A model generated the notes under the pieces. The model saw nothing but the letters and a program-made list of their open reading frames with translations. It was not told the origin of the DNA and made no database searches. A stretch of DNA of 64,000 bases from Kribbella sandramycini (GTDB lineage Bacteria; Actinomycetota; Actinomycetes; Propionibacteriales; Kribbellaceae), in contig NZ_JABJRC010000004.1 in NCBI RefSeq assembly GCF_013131805.1, positions 310,001-374,000 on the forward strand. Direction: 5' to 3'. The translations under genes were made by a program, and so were the position numbers. Below, piece after piece: positions 15,340 through 24,047 of this stretch (the first letter of the stretch is position 1; each line of letters starts with the position of its first letter).

Positions 15340-17304
15340 ATGACGAGAACAGTGACCATCGAGGTCAAGCAGCTCGACCGCGTGGTGATCCGCTTCGCCG
15401 GCGACTCCGGCGACGGGATGCAGCTCACGGGGGACAGGTTCACAGCGGAAACGGCATCGTTCGGCAATGACCTGTCGACACTGCCCAACTTCCCCGCGGA
15501 GATCCGGGCGCCGGCCGGGACGCTGCCGGGAGTCTCCTCGTTCCAGCTGCACTTCGCCGATCACGACATCCTCACGCCGGGCGACGCGCCCGACGTCCTG
15601 ATCGCGATGAACCCGGCCGCGCTCAAGGCCAACCTCAAGGATGTCCCGCGCGGCGCCACCGTGATCGTCGACACGGCGGATTTCACCGCCCGGAACCTGA
15701 AGCGGATCGGGTACGACGAGAACCCGCTGGAGACCGGCGAGCTCGAGGCCTACCACGTCGTCGCGCTGAACCTGACCGGGATGACGGTGGAGTCGGTCAA
15801 GGAGTTCGGGCTGTCCCGCAAGGACGCCTCCCGGGCCAAGAACATGTACGCGCTCGGCCTGGTGTCGTGGTTGTTCCAGCGGCCGGTCGAGTCGACGATC
15901 ACGTTCCTGGAGACGAAGTTCGCCGGGAAACCGGAGATCCGGGACGCGAATATCGCCGCCTTCCGGGCCGGGTTCAACTTCGGTGAGACGGCCGAGGAGT
16001 TCTCGGTCCGCTACGAGGTGAAGCCGGCCAAGATGGCGTCCGGCACCTACCGGAACATCTCCGGCAACCTCGCGCTGGCGTACGGCCTGGTGGCGGGCGC
16101 CCAGCGGGCCGGGTTGCCGATGGTGCTCGGCGCGTACCCGATCACCCCGGCGTCCGACGTCCTGCACGAGCTGTCCAAACTCAAGCGGTTCGACGTGACC
16201 ACGATCCAGGCCGAGGACGAGATCGCCGGGGTCGGCGCGGCCCTCGGCGCGTCGTTCGCGGGCGCGCTCGGGGTGACGACGTCGTCCGGGCCGGGGATCA
16301 GCCTGAAGTCGGAGACGATCGGGCTGGGCGTGATGCTCGAGCTGCCGCTGGTGGTCTGCGACATCCAGCGCGCCGGCCCCTCGACCGGGATGCCGACCAA
16401 GACCGAGCAGGCCGACCTGCTGCAGGTGATGTTCGGGCGCAACGGCGAGGCGCCGCTGCCGGTGCTCGCGGCCCAGTCCCCCGCGGACTGTTTCGCCATC
16501 GCCGTCGAGGCGACCCGGATCGCCGTCACCTACCGGACGCCGGTGATGGTGCTGTCCGACGGCTACCTGGCCAACGGGTCCGAGCCGTGGCAGATCCCGG
16601 ACGTCGAGACCCTGCCGGTGATCGAGCCGAACTTCACCGTCGAGCCGAACGCGACCGGCGCCGACGGCAAACCGCTCTACCTGCCCTACCTGCGGGATCC
16701 GGAGACGCTGGCGCGCGCGTGGGCGATCCCGGGGACGCCGGGGCTGGACCACCGGATCGGCGGGCTGGAGAAGGAGGACAAGACCGGCAACATCTCCTAC
16801 GACCCGGCCAACCACGACCTGATGATCCGGACCAGGCAGGCCAAGGTCGACGGGATCGCCCGCTCGATCGAGCCGTTGCATGTCGACGACCCGGGCGGCG
16901 CGGCCAAGGTGCTGGTGCTCGGCTGGGGTTCGACGTACGGGCCGATCGGGGCCGGCGTCCGGCGCGTCCGGGCGGTCGGCGGGAAGGTCGCCCAGGCGCA
17001 CCTGCGGCACCTGAACCCGTTCCCGGCGAATCTCGGCGATGTGTTGCGCAGTTACGACAAGGTGCTGGTCCCGGAGATGAACCTGGGGCAGCTGGCGATG
17101 CTGCTGCGGTCGAAGTACCTGATCGACGTCGTGTCGTACGCGCAGGTCCGGGGGATGCCGCTCGGCGCGGCCGAGCTGGCCGAGGTGATCGGCAACCTGG
17201 TCGAGGAGACCGAGGGGATCGACGACGACGCCCGCCAGCTCGGGGCGGCGGCGGCACAGCTGACGCACTGGGATCACCAGGAGCAGACGGAGGGAGCACG
17301 ATGA
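15340..17304 (+). CDS. korA: 2-oxoacid:ferredoxin oxidoreductase, fused gamma-alpha subunit (KorA-like)
   Basis: Large subunit of the enzyme that oxidises a 2-oxoacid (2-oxoglutarate is most likely in actinobacteria) with CoA and ferredoxin. About 654 residues. The N-terminal gamma-like domain has RVVIRFAGDSGDGMQLTGDR near residue 20. The alpha domain begins near residue 230, with LGAYPITPASDVLHELSKL and the TTIQAEDEIAGVGAALGASF stretch; the C-terminal part carries RHLNPFPANL and VPEMNLGQL. The start is uncertain: ATG 15340 or GTG 15352, with GGAG at 15336. Its stop overlaps korB (ATGA). Confidence 0.9.
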   Translation: MTRTVTIEVKQLDRVVIRFAGDSGDGMQLTGDRFTAETASFGNDLSTLPNFPAEIRAPAGTLPGVSSFQLHFADHDILTPGDAPDVLIAMNPAALKANLKDVPRGATVIVDTADFTARNLKRIGYDENPLETGELEAYHVVALNLTGMTVESVKEFGLSRKDASRAKNMYALGLVSWLFQRPVESTITFLETKFAGKPEIRDANIAAFRAGFNFGETAEEFSVRYEVKPAKMASGTYRNISGNLALAYGLVAGAQRAGLPMVLGAYPITPASDVLHELSKLKRFDVTTIQAEDEIAGVGAALGASFAGALGVTTSSGPGISLKSETIGLGVMLELPLVVCDIQRAGPSTGMPTKTEQADLLQVMFGRNGEAPLPVLAAQSPADCFAIAVEATRIAVTYRTPVMVLSDGYLANGSEPWQIPDVETLPVIEPNFTVEPNATGADGKPLYLPYLRDPETLARAWAIPGTPGLDHRIGGLEKEDKTGNISYDPANHDLMIRTRQAKVDGIARSIEPLHVDDPGGAAKVLVLGWGSTYGPIGAGVRRVRAVGGKVAQAHLRHLNPFPANLGDVLRSYDKVLVPEMNLGQLAMLLRSKYLIDVVSYAQVRGMPLGAAELAEVIGNLVEETEGIDDDARQLGAAAAQLTHWDHQEQTEGAR

Positions 17305-18374
17305 GCACCGTTGATCTGGGGCTGCCGGCCGGGCTGCGGGGGGTTCCGGTCGCGGAGGCGCCGCAGAACCGCAAGGAGTACGTGTCGGACCAGGAGGTCC
17401 GCTGGTGCCCGGGCTGCGGGGACTACGCCGTCCTGGCCGCTTTTCAGGGGTTCCTGCCGGAGCTGGGGATCAAGCGCGAGAACGTCGCGATGGTGTCCGG
17501 GATCGGGTGCTCGTCCCGGTTCCCGTACTACCTGTCGACGTACGGGATGCACTCGATCCACGGGCGCGCGCCGGCGATCGCGACCGGGCTCGCGGTGGCG
17601 CGGCCCGACCTGAGCGTCTGGGTGGTGACCGGGGACGGCGACGCGCTGTCGATCGGCGGCAACCACCTGATCCACACGCTGCGGCGGAACGTGAACCTGA
17701 AGATCCTGCTCTTCAACAACCGGATCTACGGGCTGACCAAGGGCCAGTACTCGCCGACGTCGGAGCCGGGCAAGGTGACCAAGTCGACCCCGATGGGCTC
17801 GGTGGACACGCCGTTCAACCCGGTCTCGCTGGCCCTCGGCGCCGAGGCGACGTTCGTCGCCCGCACGGTCGACTCGGACCGTAAACACCTCACCTCGGTG
17901 CTGAAGGCAGCCGCCGAACACCGCGGCACCTCGTTCGTCGAGATCTACCAGAACTGCCCGATCTTCAACGACAACGCCTTCGACGCCTTCAAGAACCCCG
18001 AGACCCGGGACGACGCGATCATCCCGCTCCGGCACGGCGAGCCGATCCGCTTCGGCGCCGACGGCCGCCTCGGCGTCGTCCGCGACGGTTTCGCCTCCCT
18101 CGCCGTCCGCGAGGTGGCCGACCTCCCCGGCGGCGAGTCCGACCTCGTCGTCCACGACGCCCACACCGACGACCCTGCCTACGCCTTCGCCCTCTCCCGC
18201 CTCACCGACGCCGGCGTCCTCCACCAGGCCCCGATCGGCATCTTCCGCCAAGTAGAACGCCCCGCCTACGACGACCTGGTCCGCCAGCAAATCACCACCG
18301 CCCGCGAAGCCCAAGGCCCCGGCAACCTCCAGTCCCTCATCACCGGCACCGACACCTGGACCGTCGAGAGCTGA
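17301..18374 (+). CDS. korB: 2-oxoacid:ferredoxin oxidoreductase beta subunit (KorB-like)
   Basis: Thiamine-diphosphate and Fe-S binding subunit, 357 residues. WCPGCGDYAVL near residue 36 provides two cluster cysteines. The ThDP site is VVTGDGDALSIGGNHLIHTL with LLFNNRIYGLTKGQYSPTS after it, and a further cysteine is in FVEIYQNCPIFNDNAF. Translationally coupled to korA. The ribosome site is AGGGAG before ATG 17301. Product electrons go to ferredoxin; the nearby incomplete complex I is a plausible acceptor (inference). Confidence 0.92.
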   Translation: MSTVDLGLPAGLRGVPVAEAPQNRKEYVSDQEVRWCPGCGDYAVLAAFQGFLPELGIKRENVAMVSGIGCSSRFPYYLSTYGMHSIHGRAPAIATGLAVARPDLSVWVVTGDGDALSIGGNHLIHTLRRNVNLKILLFNNRIYGLTKGQYSPTSEPGKVTKSTPMGSVDTPFNPVSLALGAEATFVARTVDSDRKHLTSVLKAAAEHRGTSFVEIYQNCPIFNDNAFDAFKNPETRDDAIIPLRHGEPIRFGADGRLGVVRDGFASLAVREVADLPGGESDLVVHDAHTDDPAYAFALSRLTDAGVLHQAPIGIFRQVERPAYDDLVRQQITTAREAQGPGNLQSLITGTDTWTVES

Positions 18375-18403
18375 CCCCGGCAGGTCGCCGTCCGAGCACG
18401 CGG

Positions 18404-18784
18404 TCAGACGGCGACGACGTCCACGAAGTCCTGAAGGTGCGCGAAGTCCTTCGGGTTGCGGGTGTAGAGGGCGGCGTCGTGCGTCGCCGCGGTGGCCGCG
18501 ATGACGAGGTCGAACGAGCGGGCGCGGGGCTGCCGGCCGGCCGCCGCGACCGTCGCGGCGATACCACCGTAGGTGCGAGCGATCGCGTCGGTCACCGGCA
18601 GGGCCTCGAAGGCCCGCTCGATACTGGCCAGGCGGCGGAGCCGGCCGACCCGAAGCTCGGGTGTCTTCGCCATCAGGACGCCGAAGTGCAACTCGGCCAG
18701 GCTGATCGTACTGATCGCGAACTCCGCGTCGACCGGGTCGGCCAAACCTTCGATGAGGACGCTGGTGTCGAGCACCACCCTCAT
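18404..18784 (-). CDS. vapC: PIN-domain toxin, VapC family
   Basis: Ribonuclease toxin of a type II toxin-antitoxin pair, 126 residues from ATG 18784. Metal-binding acidic residues are in place: D6 (VVLDTSVLIEG), E31 (ISLAELHFG) and D92 (RSFDLVIAATAA), followed by the closing motif LYTRNPKDF. Starts inside the antitoxin stop codon (ATGA), the usual antitoxin-first arrangement. The RNA target is not predictable. Confidence 0.9.
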   Translation of the reverse strand: MRVVLDTSVLIEGLADPVDAEFAISTISLAELHFGVLMAKTPELRVGRLRRLASIERAFEALPVTDAIARTYGGIAATVAAAGRQPRARSFDLVIAATAATHDAALYTRNPKDFAHLQDFVDVVAV

Positions 18785-19032
18785 CCGCGGGGCTCCCAGG
18801 GGTCGACCAGGTCGTGGTCGATGAGCTCGCGGTCGGACGCCCACTCGTCGTCCGTGCGTGGGCGCAGGACATCGGCGATTTCGTCGTACCGCCGCCAGTG
18901 GTCCCGCTCCGGCGGGCCGAGCACGGCGGCCGGGCGGCCGGAGACGGTGATCAGCAGGTGTTCACCGGCTTCGGCCCGGCGGACCAGATCACTCGCCTGC
19001 TGCCGCAGCTCGCGCAGTCCCAGAGCATCCAT
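18781..19032 (-). CDS. vapB: VapB-type antitoxin (Phd/YefM fold)
   Basis: 83-residue antitoxin partner. The N-terminal DNA-binding part (LRELRQQASDLVRRAEAGEH, then LITVSGRPAAVLGP) is of the Phd/YefM type. The acidic C-terminus (EWASDRELIDHDLVDPW) would wrap the toxin. It should bind its own promoter region, just above 19032, together with VapC. That gap is only 21 bases to the next upstream gene's stop, so the promoter must be short or lie within hadH-type sequence upstream. Confidence 0.88.
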   Translation of the reverse strand: MDALGLRELRQQASDLVRRAEAGEHLLITVSGRPAAVLGPPERDHWRRYDEIADVLRPRTDDEWASDRELIDHDLVDPWEPRG

Positions 19033-19053
19033 GAGTCGAGAATAGCACTTGTG

Positions 19054-19695
19054 CTACAACAGGTCGAGGAGAGTGTTGGTGGGGCGGTTGAGGTGACGGG
19101 CGGTTAGGCCGGCGGCTTGGGGGGCTTGGACGTCGAGGGCCAGGTTGTCGCCGATCATGAGGGTTTCGGTGGGGGCGGTGGTGAGGGCGGCGCAGGTTCG
19201 CAGGTAGGCGTCGGGGTGGGGTTTGCTGAGGCCGAGGGATTCGGTGGTGCAGATGGCGTCGAGGTAGGGGGCCAGGCCGATGGTTTCCAGTTTGGCGGTC
19301 TGCTGGGCGGTGGTGCCGTTGGTGAGGATGCCGATCCGCCAGTTGTTGCTTTGGGCGAGTTTTAGGGCGGGTTCGGCGTCGGGGTAGGCGGACCAGTTGG
19401 CGCGGTAGTGGGTCAGGTAGCCCTCGAAGAAGTCGTCCTGGGCCTGGTCGGTGGGTGGGACGGGGTGGTTGAGGAGGGGGAGGAACTCGTGCAGGCGGGC
19501 GCGGCGCTGGCCTTGGTGGGTCAGTTCGCCGGAGAGCCAGCGGGCGTAGGCGCGCTCTTCGATGGCGAACCAGGCGGCGACGAGTTCGTCGGTGGGGTCG
19601 GCGCCTAGTTCGGGGAGCCAGGTGCGGACGGCGGCAGCGGCGGAGCCGGTGTGGTCGAAGAGGGTGTTGTCGAGGTCGAAGATGACGGCCTTCAT
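19054..19695 (-). CDS. HAD-superfamily hydrolase
   Basis: 213-residue phosphatase-like protein with a full HAD motif set: I, VIFDLDNTLFDHTG (D7 nucleophile, D9); II, GILTNGTT; III, lysine in LGLSKPHPDAY; IV, MIGDNLALDV. The cap between motifs I and II is helical (C1 type), as in YjjG/haloacid-dehalogenase-like enzymes, so a small phosphorylated metabolite or nucleotide is the likely substrate. ATG 19695 overlaps the stop of the flavoenzyme gene upstream (4 bases), so the two are translated together. Confidence 0.88.
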   Translation of the reverse strand: MKAVIFDLDNTLFDHTGSAAAAVRTWLPELGADPTDELVAAWFAIEERAYARWLSGELTHQGQRRARLHEFLPLLNHPVPPTDQAQDDFFEGYLTHYRANWSAYPDAEPALKLAQSNNWRIGILTNGTTAQQTAKLETIGLAPYLDAICTTESLGLSKPHPDAYLRTCAALTTAPTETLMIGDNLALDVQAPQAAGLTARHLNRPTNTLLDLL

Positions 19696-20843
19696 GCGCG
19701 GGTCACCGAGTCGCGGTTGAGCTCGCGGTGGTTGGCGTAGCCGGCCAGGGCGAGGGTGAGGTCGAGCTCGGCGAGGAAGCAGCGCAGGACGTGTTCGACG
19801 CCGGCCTGGCCGGCCAGGGCGAGGCCGTACATCAGCGGGCGGCCGAGCAGGACAGCCTTGGCGCCAAGGGCGAGCGCCTTCGCGGCGTCCGCACCGGTCC
19901 GGACGCCGGAGTCGAACAGCACGGTGAGCTGCTCGCCGACGGCGTCCGCGATGGCGGGCAGGGCGTCGAGCGCGGCAACCGCACCGTCGACCTGGCGACC
20001 GCCGTGGTTGGAGACGACGATGCCGTCCGCCCCGTGCTCGGCGGCCAGTTTGGCGTCCTCGACGGCGGTGATGCCTTTGAGGACGATCGGGCCGTCCCAG
20101 TTGTCGCGCAGGAAGCCGAGGTCGTCCCAGCCGAGGCCGACATTCGGAAACATCTGCGCCCACTGCATCACCGCCGCACCCGGGTCGTCCGAGATCGGCT
20201 TGGCCAGCTTCGCGGTGAACGCCGGGTCGCTGAAGTAGTTGGCGAGCCCTTCACCGGTCAGGAACGGCAGGAAGCCGCGGTCCAGATCCGCGGGGCGCCA
20301 ACCGATCGTCCCGGTGTCGAGCGTGACGACCAGGACGCCGTACCCGCTCGCCTTCGCCCGCTGCAACAAGCTCAGGCAGACGTCGCGATCGGTCGGGTAA
20401 TACAGCTGGTACCACTTGCTCTTGGCCTCGATCTGCTCGATCGCATGACTCGCCTGCGTCGAGTGCGTGTACGTGATCCCGAGCGTGTCCGCCGCCCGGG
20501 CGGTCGCCAGCTCGCCGTCCGGATGCGCCAGCGTCTGGACGCCGACCGGCGCGACCAGCACCGGTGCGGGCATCGGCGTCCCGAGAATCGTGCAACTCAG
20601 ATCGCGCTCGGTGCTCCCCCGCAACATTCGCGGCACCAGCCGCCACCGGTCGAACGCCACCAGATTGGCCCGCGCCGTCGCTCCGCTCCCCGCGCTCGGC
20701 ACGATGTACCCCATCGCCTCCGCGGACAATTTCCCGGCCGCCTGCGACTCCAGCCGCGCCAGATCGGTCGTGATCTCCGGCTTGGTCCCCTGCAACATCC
20801 CCTGCAGGTAGATCTGCAACTGAAAGTCACCAAAGTTGGCCAT
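19692..20843 (-). CDS. FMN-dependent alpha-hydroxy-acid oxidase, lactate 2-monooxygenase-like
   Basis: FMN enzyme oxidising a 2-hydroxy acid, 383 residues from ATG 20843. Family residues: YIVPSAGSGATARANLVAFD near the start, the ATERDLS-like STERDLSCTILG, the substrate-tyrosine segment KWYQLYYPTDRDV, VVTLDTGTIGWRPADL, the catalytic lysine/histidine region (IVLKGI, VVSNHGGRQVDG) and the FMN-phosphate loop LFDSGVRTGADAAKALALGA. The GWRP and STERDLS segments match lactate 2-monooxygenase best, which converts lactate to acetate; the exact substrate is not certain. Confidence 0.85.
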   Translation of the reverse strand: MANFGDFQLQIYLQGMLQGTKPEITTDLARLESQAAGKLSAEAMGYIVPSAGSGATARANLVAFDRWRLVPRMLRGSTERDLSCTILGTPMPAPVLVAPVGVQTLAHPDGELATARAADTLGITYTHSTQASHAIEQIEAKSKWYQLYYPTDRDVCLSLLQRAKASGYGVLVVTLDTGTIGWRPADLDRGFLPFLTGEGLANYFSDPAFTAKLAKPISDDPGAAVMQWAQMFPNVGLGWDDLGFLRDNWDGPIVLKGITAVEDAKLAAEHGADGIVVSNHGGRQVDGAVAALDALPAIADAVGEQLTVLFDSGVRTGADAAKALALGAKAVLLGRPLMYGLALAGQAGVEHVLRCFLAELDLTLALAGYANHRELNRDSVTRA

Positions 20844-20950
20844 GCGCGGATGCTCCCACACTCCGCAGGACCCCGGGAACCGCCACCAAATTCTGACAAT
20901 CTGTTGGCAGCTTTGTGGGAGCAGCGGCGGAGAGTTTGCGAGACTCAGGT

Positions 20951-22153
20951 GTGACTACTGCCGTGACGCCTGACAGTCGAGTGGTGCCCAAGCAGGTGGG
21001 GCTGGCGTTGTTCGCGCTGGCGATCGGCGGGTTCGCGATCGGGACCACCGAGTTCGTGACGATGGGGCTGCTGCCGGAGATCGCGGACGGCGTCCGGATC
21101 TCGATTCCGACCGCGGGGCATGTGGTTTCGGCGTACGCCGTGGGCGTGGTCGTCGGGGCGCCGGTGATCGCGGCGCTCGGGGCGCGGACCGGGCGGAAGC
21201 GGCTGCTGCTCGGGCTGATGGCGATGTTCGTGGTCGGGAACGTGTTGTCGGCGGTGGCGTCGAGTTATGAGCTGCTGATGGCGGCGCGGTTCCTGACCGG
21301 GGTGCCGCACGGCGCGTTCTTCGGGATCGGCGCGGTGGTCGGGGCCTCGATGGTGCCGGCGAACCGGCGGGCCTGGGCGGTCTCGATGATCATGGTCGGG
21401 CTGCCCGTGGCCAATATCGTCGGGGTTCCGCTGACGACGCTGATGGGTCAGCAGCTGGGGTGGCAGGCGCCGTTCCTGGCGGTCGGCGGGCTCGGGTTGC
21501 TGACGCTGGTCGCGGTTTGGTTCTGGGTGACGCCGCAGCCGGTGGGCAACGACGTCAACGTCCGCAGCGAGCTCAGCGCGCTGGCGAAACCACAGGTGTG
21601 GATGGCCCTGCTGGTCGGCATGGTCGGCTTCGGCGGCATGTTCGCGACCTACTCCTACATCACGCCCACGATGACCGAGCTGGCCGGCTTCTCCCCCGCC
21701 GCGGTGACGATCGTGCTCGCGACGTACGGCGTCGGCATGACCTGCGGCACGCTGGTCGGCGGCCGGCTCGCGGACCGCGCGCTGATGCCGAGCCTGTACG
21801 GCGGTCTGATCGCGGTCACCGTCGTCCTCACCGTCTTCGGCTGGCTCGCGCACACCAAGCCGACCGCTCTGCTCGCGGTCTTCCTGCTCGGCTTCTCGTC
21901 GAGCATCCTGATCCCCGCCCTGCAGACGCGGCTGATGGACGTCGCCCATGAGGGTCAGTCGCTCGCAGCCTCCCTCAACCACTCGACGCTGAACGTCGCC
22001 AACGCGCTCGGCGCCTGGCTCGGCAGCGTCGTCCTCGCGGCCGGCTACGGCTACGAGTGGCCCAGCCGGGTCGGCGCCGCCCTGGCCGTCGCCGGCCTGA
22101 TCTTCGCGCTCGTCTCCGGCCGGATGGACCGGCGTCAGGGCACGAGCGCCTGA
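20951..22153 (+). CDS. MFS efflux transporter (DHA1 / AraJ-like)
   Basis: 12-helix major facilitator of about 400 residues, starting at GTG 20951. Helix 1 and loop: FALAIGGFAIGTTEFVTMGL, a signature of the AraJ/Cmr/sugar-efflux branch. Loop 2-3 is LGARTGRKRLLLGL. Probably exports a drug or metabolite; substrate unknown. The last 19 bases overlap the convergent SnoaL-like gene. An upstream in-frame start at 20915 exists but lacks a ribosome site. Confidence 0.85.
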   Translation: MTTAVTPDSRVVPKQVGLALFALAIGGFAIGTTEFVTMGLLPEIADGVRISIPTAGHVVSAYAVGVVVGAPVIAALGARTGRKRLLLGLMAMFVVGNVLSAVASSYELLMAARFLTGVPHGAFFGIGAVVGASMVPANRRAWAVSMIMVGLPVANIVGVPLTTLMGQQLGWQAPFLAVGGLGLLTLVAVWFWVTPQPVGNDVNVRSELSALAKPQVWMALLVGMVGFGGMFATYSYITPTMTELAGFSPAAVTIVLATYGVGMTCGTLVGGRLADRALMPSLYGGLIAVTVVLTVFGWLAHTKPTALLAVFLLGFSSSILIPALQTRLMDVAHEGQSLAASLNHSTLNVANALGAWLGSVVLAAGYGYEWPSRVGAALAVAGLIFALVSGRMDRRQGTSA

Positions 22154-22527
22154 GCGACCGCGAGGCTGTCCTCGTAGAAGTGGTACCGGGTGATCCGTCC
22201 GTCCCGGGTGCCCACGTGGATCGCGAACCGGGACTCGATATCCCGCCCGGTCGCCCGCACCGTCGAGACGAGCTGGCCGATCACGACGGCGTCCGTGGCA
22301 TCGGCGACGATCCGCTCGACGTCGAACCGTTTGCCGTCGAGGTGGGTCCGCAGCAGACCGAAGTACGTCGCCATCCCAGCGGCCGAGTCGACGTCGGGCA
22401 CCCAGGGCAGCTCGGCGGCACGCGGGATGAAGAAGTCGACGTCGTCGGCGAAGAGCGCTGCCGCGGCGTCGGTCTCGCCGGCGCCGACGTGCTGGAGCAG
22501 GCTGGTGGTCAGCTCATGCGGGGTCAC
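22135..22527 (-). CDS. SnoaL-like / NTF2-fold protein
   Basis: 130-residue small cone-shaped fold protein (SnoaL/limonene-epoxide-hydrolase-like superfamily). Typical pattern: an N-terminal helix (LLQHVGAGETDAAAALFADD), then strands DVDFFIPRAAELPWVP and SRFAIHVGTRDGRITRYHFY. Such proteins range from isomerases to binding proteins, so no reaction is assigned. It overlaps the MFS gene 3' end by 19 bases in convergent orientation. Confidence 0.78.
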   Translation of the reverse strand: MTPHELTTSLLQHVGAGETDAAAALFADDVDFFIPRAAELPWVPDVDSAAGMATYFGLLRTHLDGKRFDVERIVADATDAVVIGQLVSTVRATGRDIESRFAIHVGTRDGRITRYHFYEDSLAVAQALVP

Positions 22528-22609
22528 GACACCCGATCGTAGGCACCTCAGGGGCGAACCAGGACCTCACCTGACCGGATTACTGGGTATCACCTGGTTG
22601 GATCTAAGT

Positions 22610-23857
22610 ATGGCGACCATGACGTTGGGTGCGGCCGACCTGGTCCGGCAGCGTGGGCTGCGGCAGATGCGGTTGGTCGCGTTGTCGTTGCTGGTGCTGG
22701 CCGCGGTGATCTACGTGGTCACGCTGCACCGGGACGGCGCGTGGGGTTATGTGAACGCGGCGGCCGAGGCCGCGATGGTGGGCGCGCTGGCGGACTGGTT
22801 CGCCGTGACGGCGCTGTTCCGGCGGCCGCTCGGGCTGCCGATCCCGCACACCGCGATCGTGCCGACGCGCAAGGACAGCCTGGCCGAGAGCCTGGAGCAG
22901 TTCGTCACCGAGAACTTCCTCTCCGAGGAGGTCGTCGCGGAGAAGATGCGCTCGGCCGAGGTGAGCCGGCGGGCCGGTGAGTGGCTGGCCGCGGGCACCC
23001 ACGCCGAGCGGATCGTCGCCGAGGGCGCGCGGACGATCGGGGCCGCGCTGCCGAAACTCGGGGACGACGACGTGACGGCGTTCGTCCGCGGATCGTTGCT
23101 CCCGCGGTTCGTGCAGGAGCCGCTGAGCCCGATCGCCGGCCACTTCCTGGAGTCGGTCGTGGACGACGGCGCCCACCACGCGCTGCTCGACCTGCTCATG
23201 GTCGAGGCGCACGACTGGCTGCGCGACAACCGCGAGCTGCTGGCGGACGTCGTCGGCCCGCGGGCGCCGCGCTGGTCGCCGATGTGGGTGGACCGGCTCG
23301 TCGTGGACCGGATCCATCGCGAGGCGGTCGCCTGGCTGGCCGACGTCCGCGACAACCAGGACCACGCGGCCCGGCAGGCGATCGACCGGCTGCTGCGCAA
23401 ACTCGCCGTCGATCTGCAGAACGACCCCGAGACGATGGCGCGGTTCGAGGCGTTCAAGTCGCGGATGCTGACCCATCCGGATATGGGCTCCAGCCTGACC
23501 GCGGTCTGGGATTCGTTGCGCACGGCCCTTATCGATGCGATCTCCGACCCTTCGAGCACCCTGCAGGTGCGCGCGGTGAAGGCGATCCAGGATCTCGGCG
23601 GGCGGTTGCAGACCGACGACGGACTGCGGGCGAAGGTCGACGATCGCGCCGCCGAGGCCGTCGGATACGTGATCCGGACCTACGGCAGCGAGATCGTCTC
23701 CGTCATCTCCGACACCATCGCCCGCTGGGACGGCCGCGAAGCCGCCGCCCGCATCGAGCTGCACGTCGGGCGCGACCTCCAGTTCATCCGCATCAACGGA
23801 ACCGTCGTCGGAGCCCTTGTCGGTCTAGCGATTCACACCTTGAGCACGTTTCTCTAG
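22610..23857 (+). CDS. DUF445-family membrane-anchored protein
   Basis: 415 residues, family of unknown function (DUF445, YjiN/YheB-like). An N-terminal membrane helix (LVALSLLVLAAVIYVVTL) is followed by the hallmark AAAEAAMVGALADWFAVTAL and FRRPLGLPIPHTAIVPTRKD. A long helical middle contains repeated FVxxxLxxRF-like segments, and a second hydrophobic helix ends the protein (GTVVGALVGLAIHTLSTFL). The TAG stop lies inside the first copy of the tandem repeat at 23854, so the repeat expansion meets the gene's last codons. Confidence 0.85.
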   Translation: MATMTLGAADLVRQRGLRQMRLVALSLLVLAAVIYVVTLHRDGAWGYVNAAAEAAMVGALADWFAVTALFRRPLGLPIPHTAIVPTRKDSLAESLEQFVTENFLSEEVVAEKMRSAEVSRRAGEWLAAGTHAERIVAEGARTIGAALPKLGDDDVTAFVRGSLLPRFVQEPLSPIAGHFLESVVDDGAHHALLDLLMVEAHDWLRDNRELLADVVGPRAPRWSPMWVDRLVVDRIHREAVAWLADVRDNQDHAARQAIDRLLRKLAVDLQNDPETMARFEAFKSRMLTHPDMGSSLTAVWDSLRTALIDAISDPSSTLQVRAVKAIQDLGGRLQTDDGLRAKVDDRAAEAVGYVIRTYGSEIVSVISDTIARWDGREAAARIELHVGRDLQFIRINGTVVGALVGLAIHTLSTFL

Positions 23858-24047
23858 ATCCCGCAGTTCGGGGCATCCCAGACGTTCGAGGCGCGGATAC
23901 ACCCTCCACAACGCGCCCGAAGGGCGCTAGATCCCGCAGTTCGGGGCGTCCCAGACGTTCGAGGCGCAGATGCACCCCCTCCACAACGCGCCCGAAGGGC
24001 GCTAGATCCCGCAGTTGGGGGCGTCCCAGACGTTCGAGGTGCGGATG
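23854..24047. repeat. Tandem copies of the M15 peptidase gene 3' end
   Basis: A ~75-base unit beginning CTAGATCCCGCAGTT occurs at 23854-23926 (73 bases), 23927-24001 (75 bases) and, as the real gene end, 24002-24047. Each unit carries the last ~14 codons of the peptidase gene with its TAG stop plus a GCGCCC-GAA-GGGCGC hairpin and a CCCTCCACAACGC spacer. Copy 2 is in the same frame as the gene and would add 23 residues (ending NVWDAPNCGI) if the first stop were read through; copy 1 is 2 bases shorter and shifted. The hairpins may act as repeated terminators between convergent genes. Confidence 0.9.

Noticed and set aside
23854..24047. CRISPR-like tandem repeat
   Set aside because: Units are contiguous ~75-base copies of a gene end with no spacers between them, and there are no cas genes in the window.
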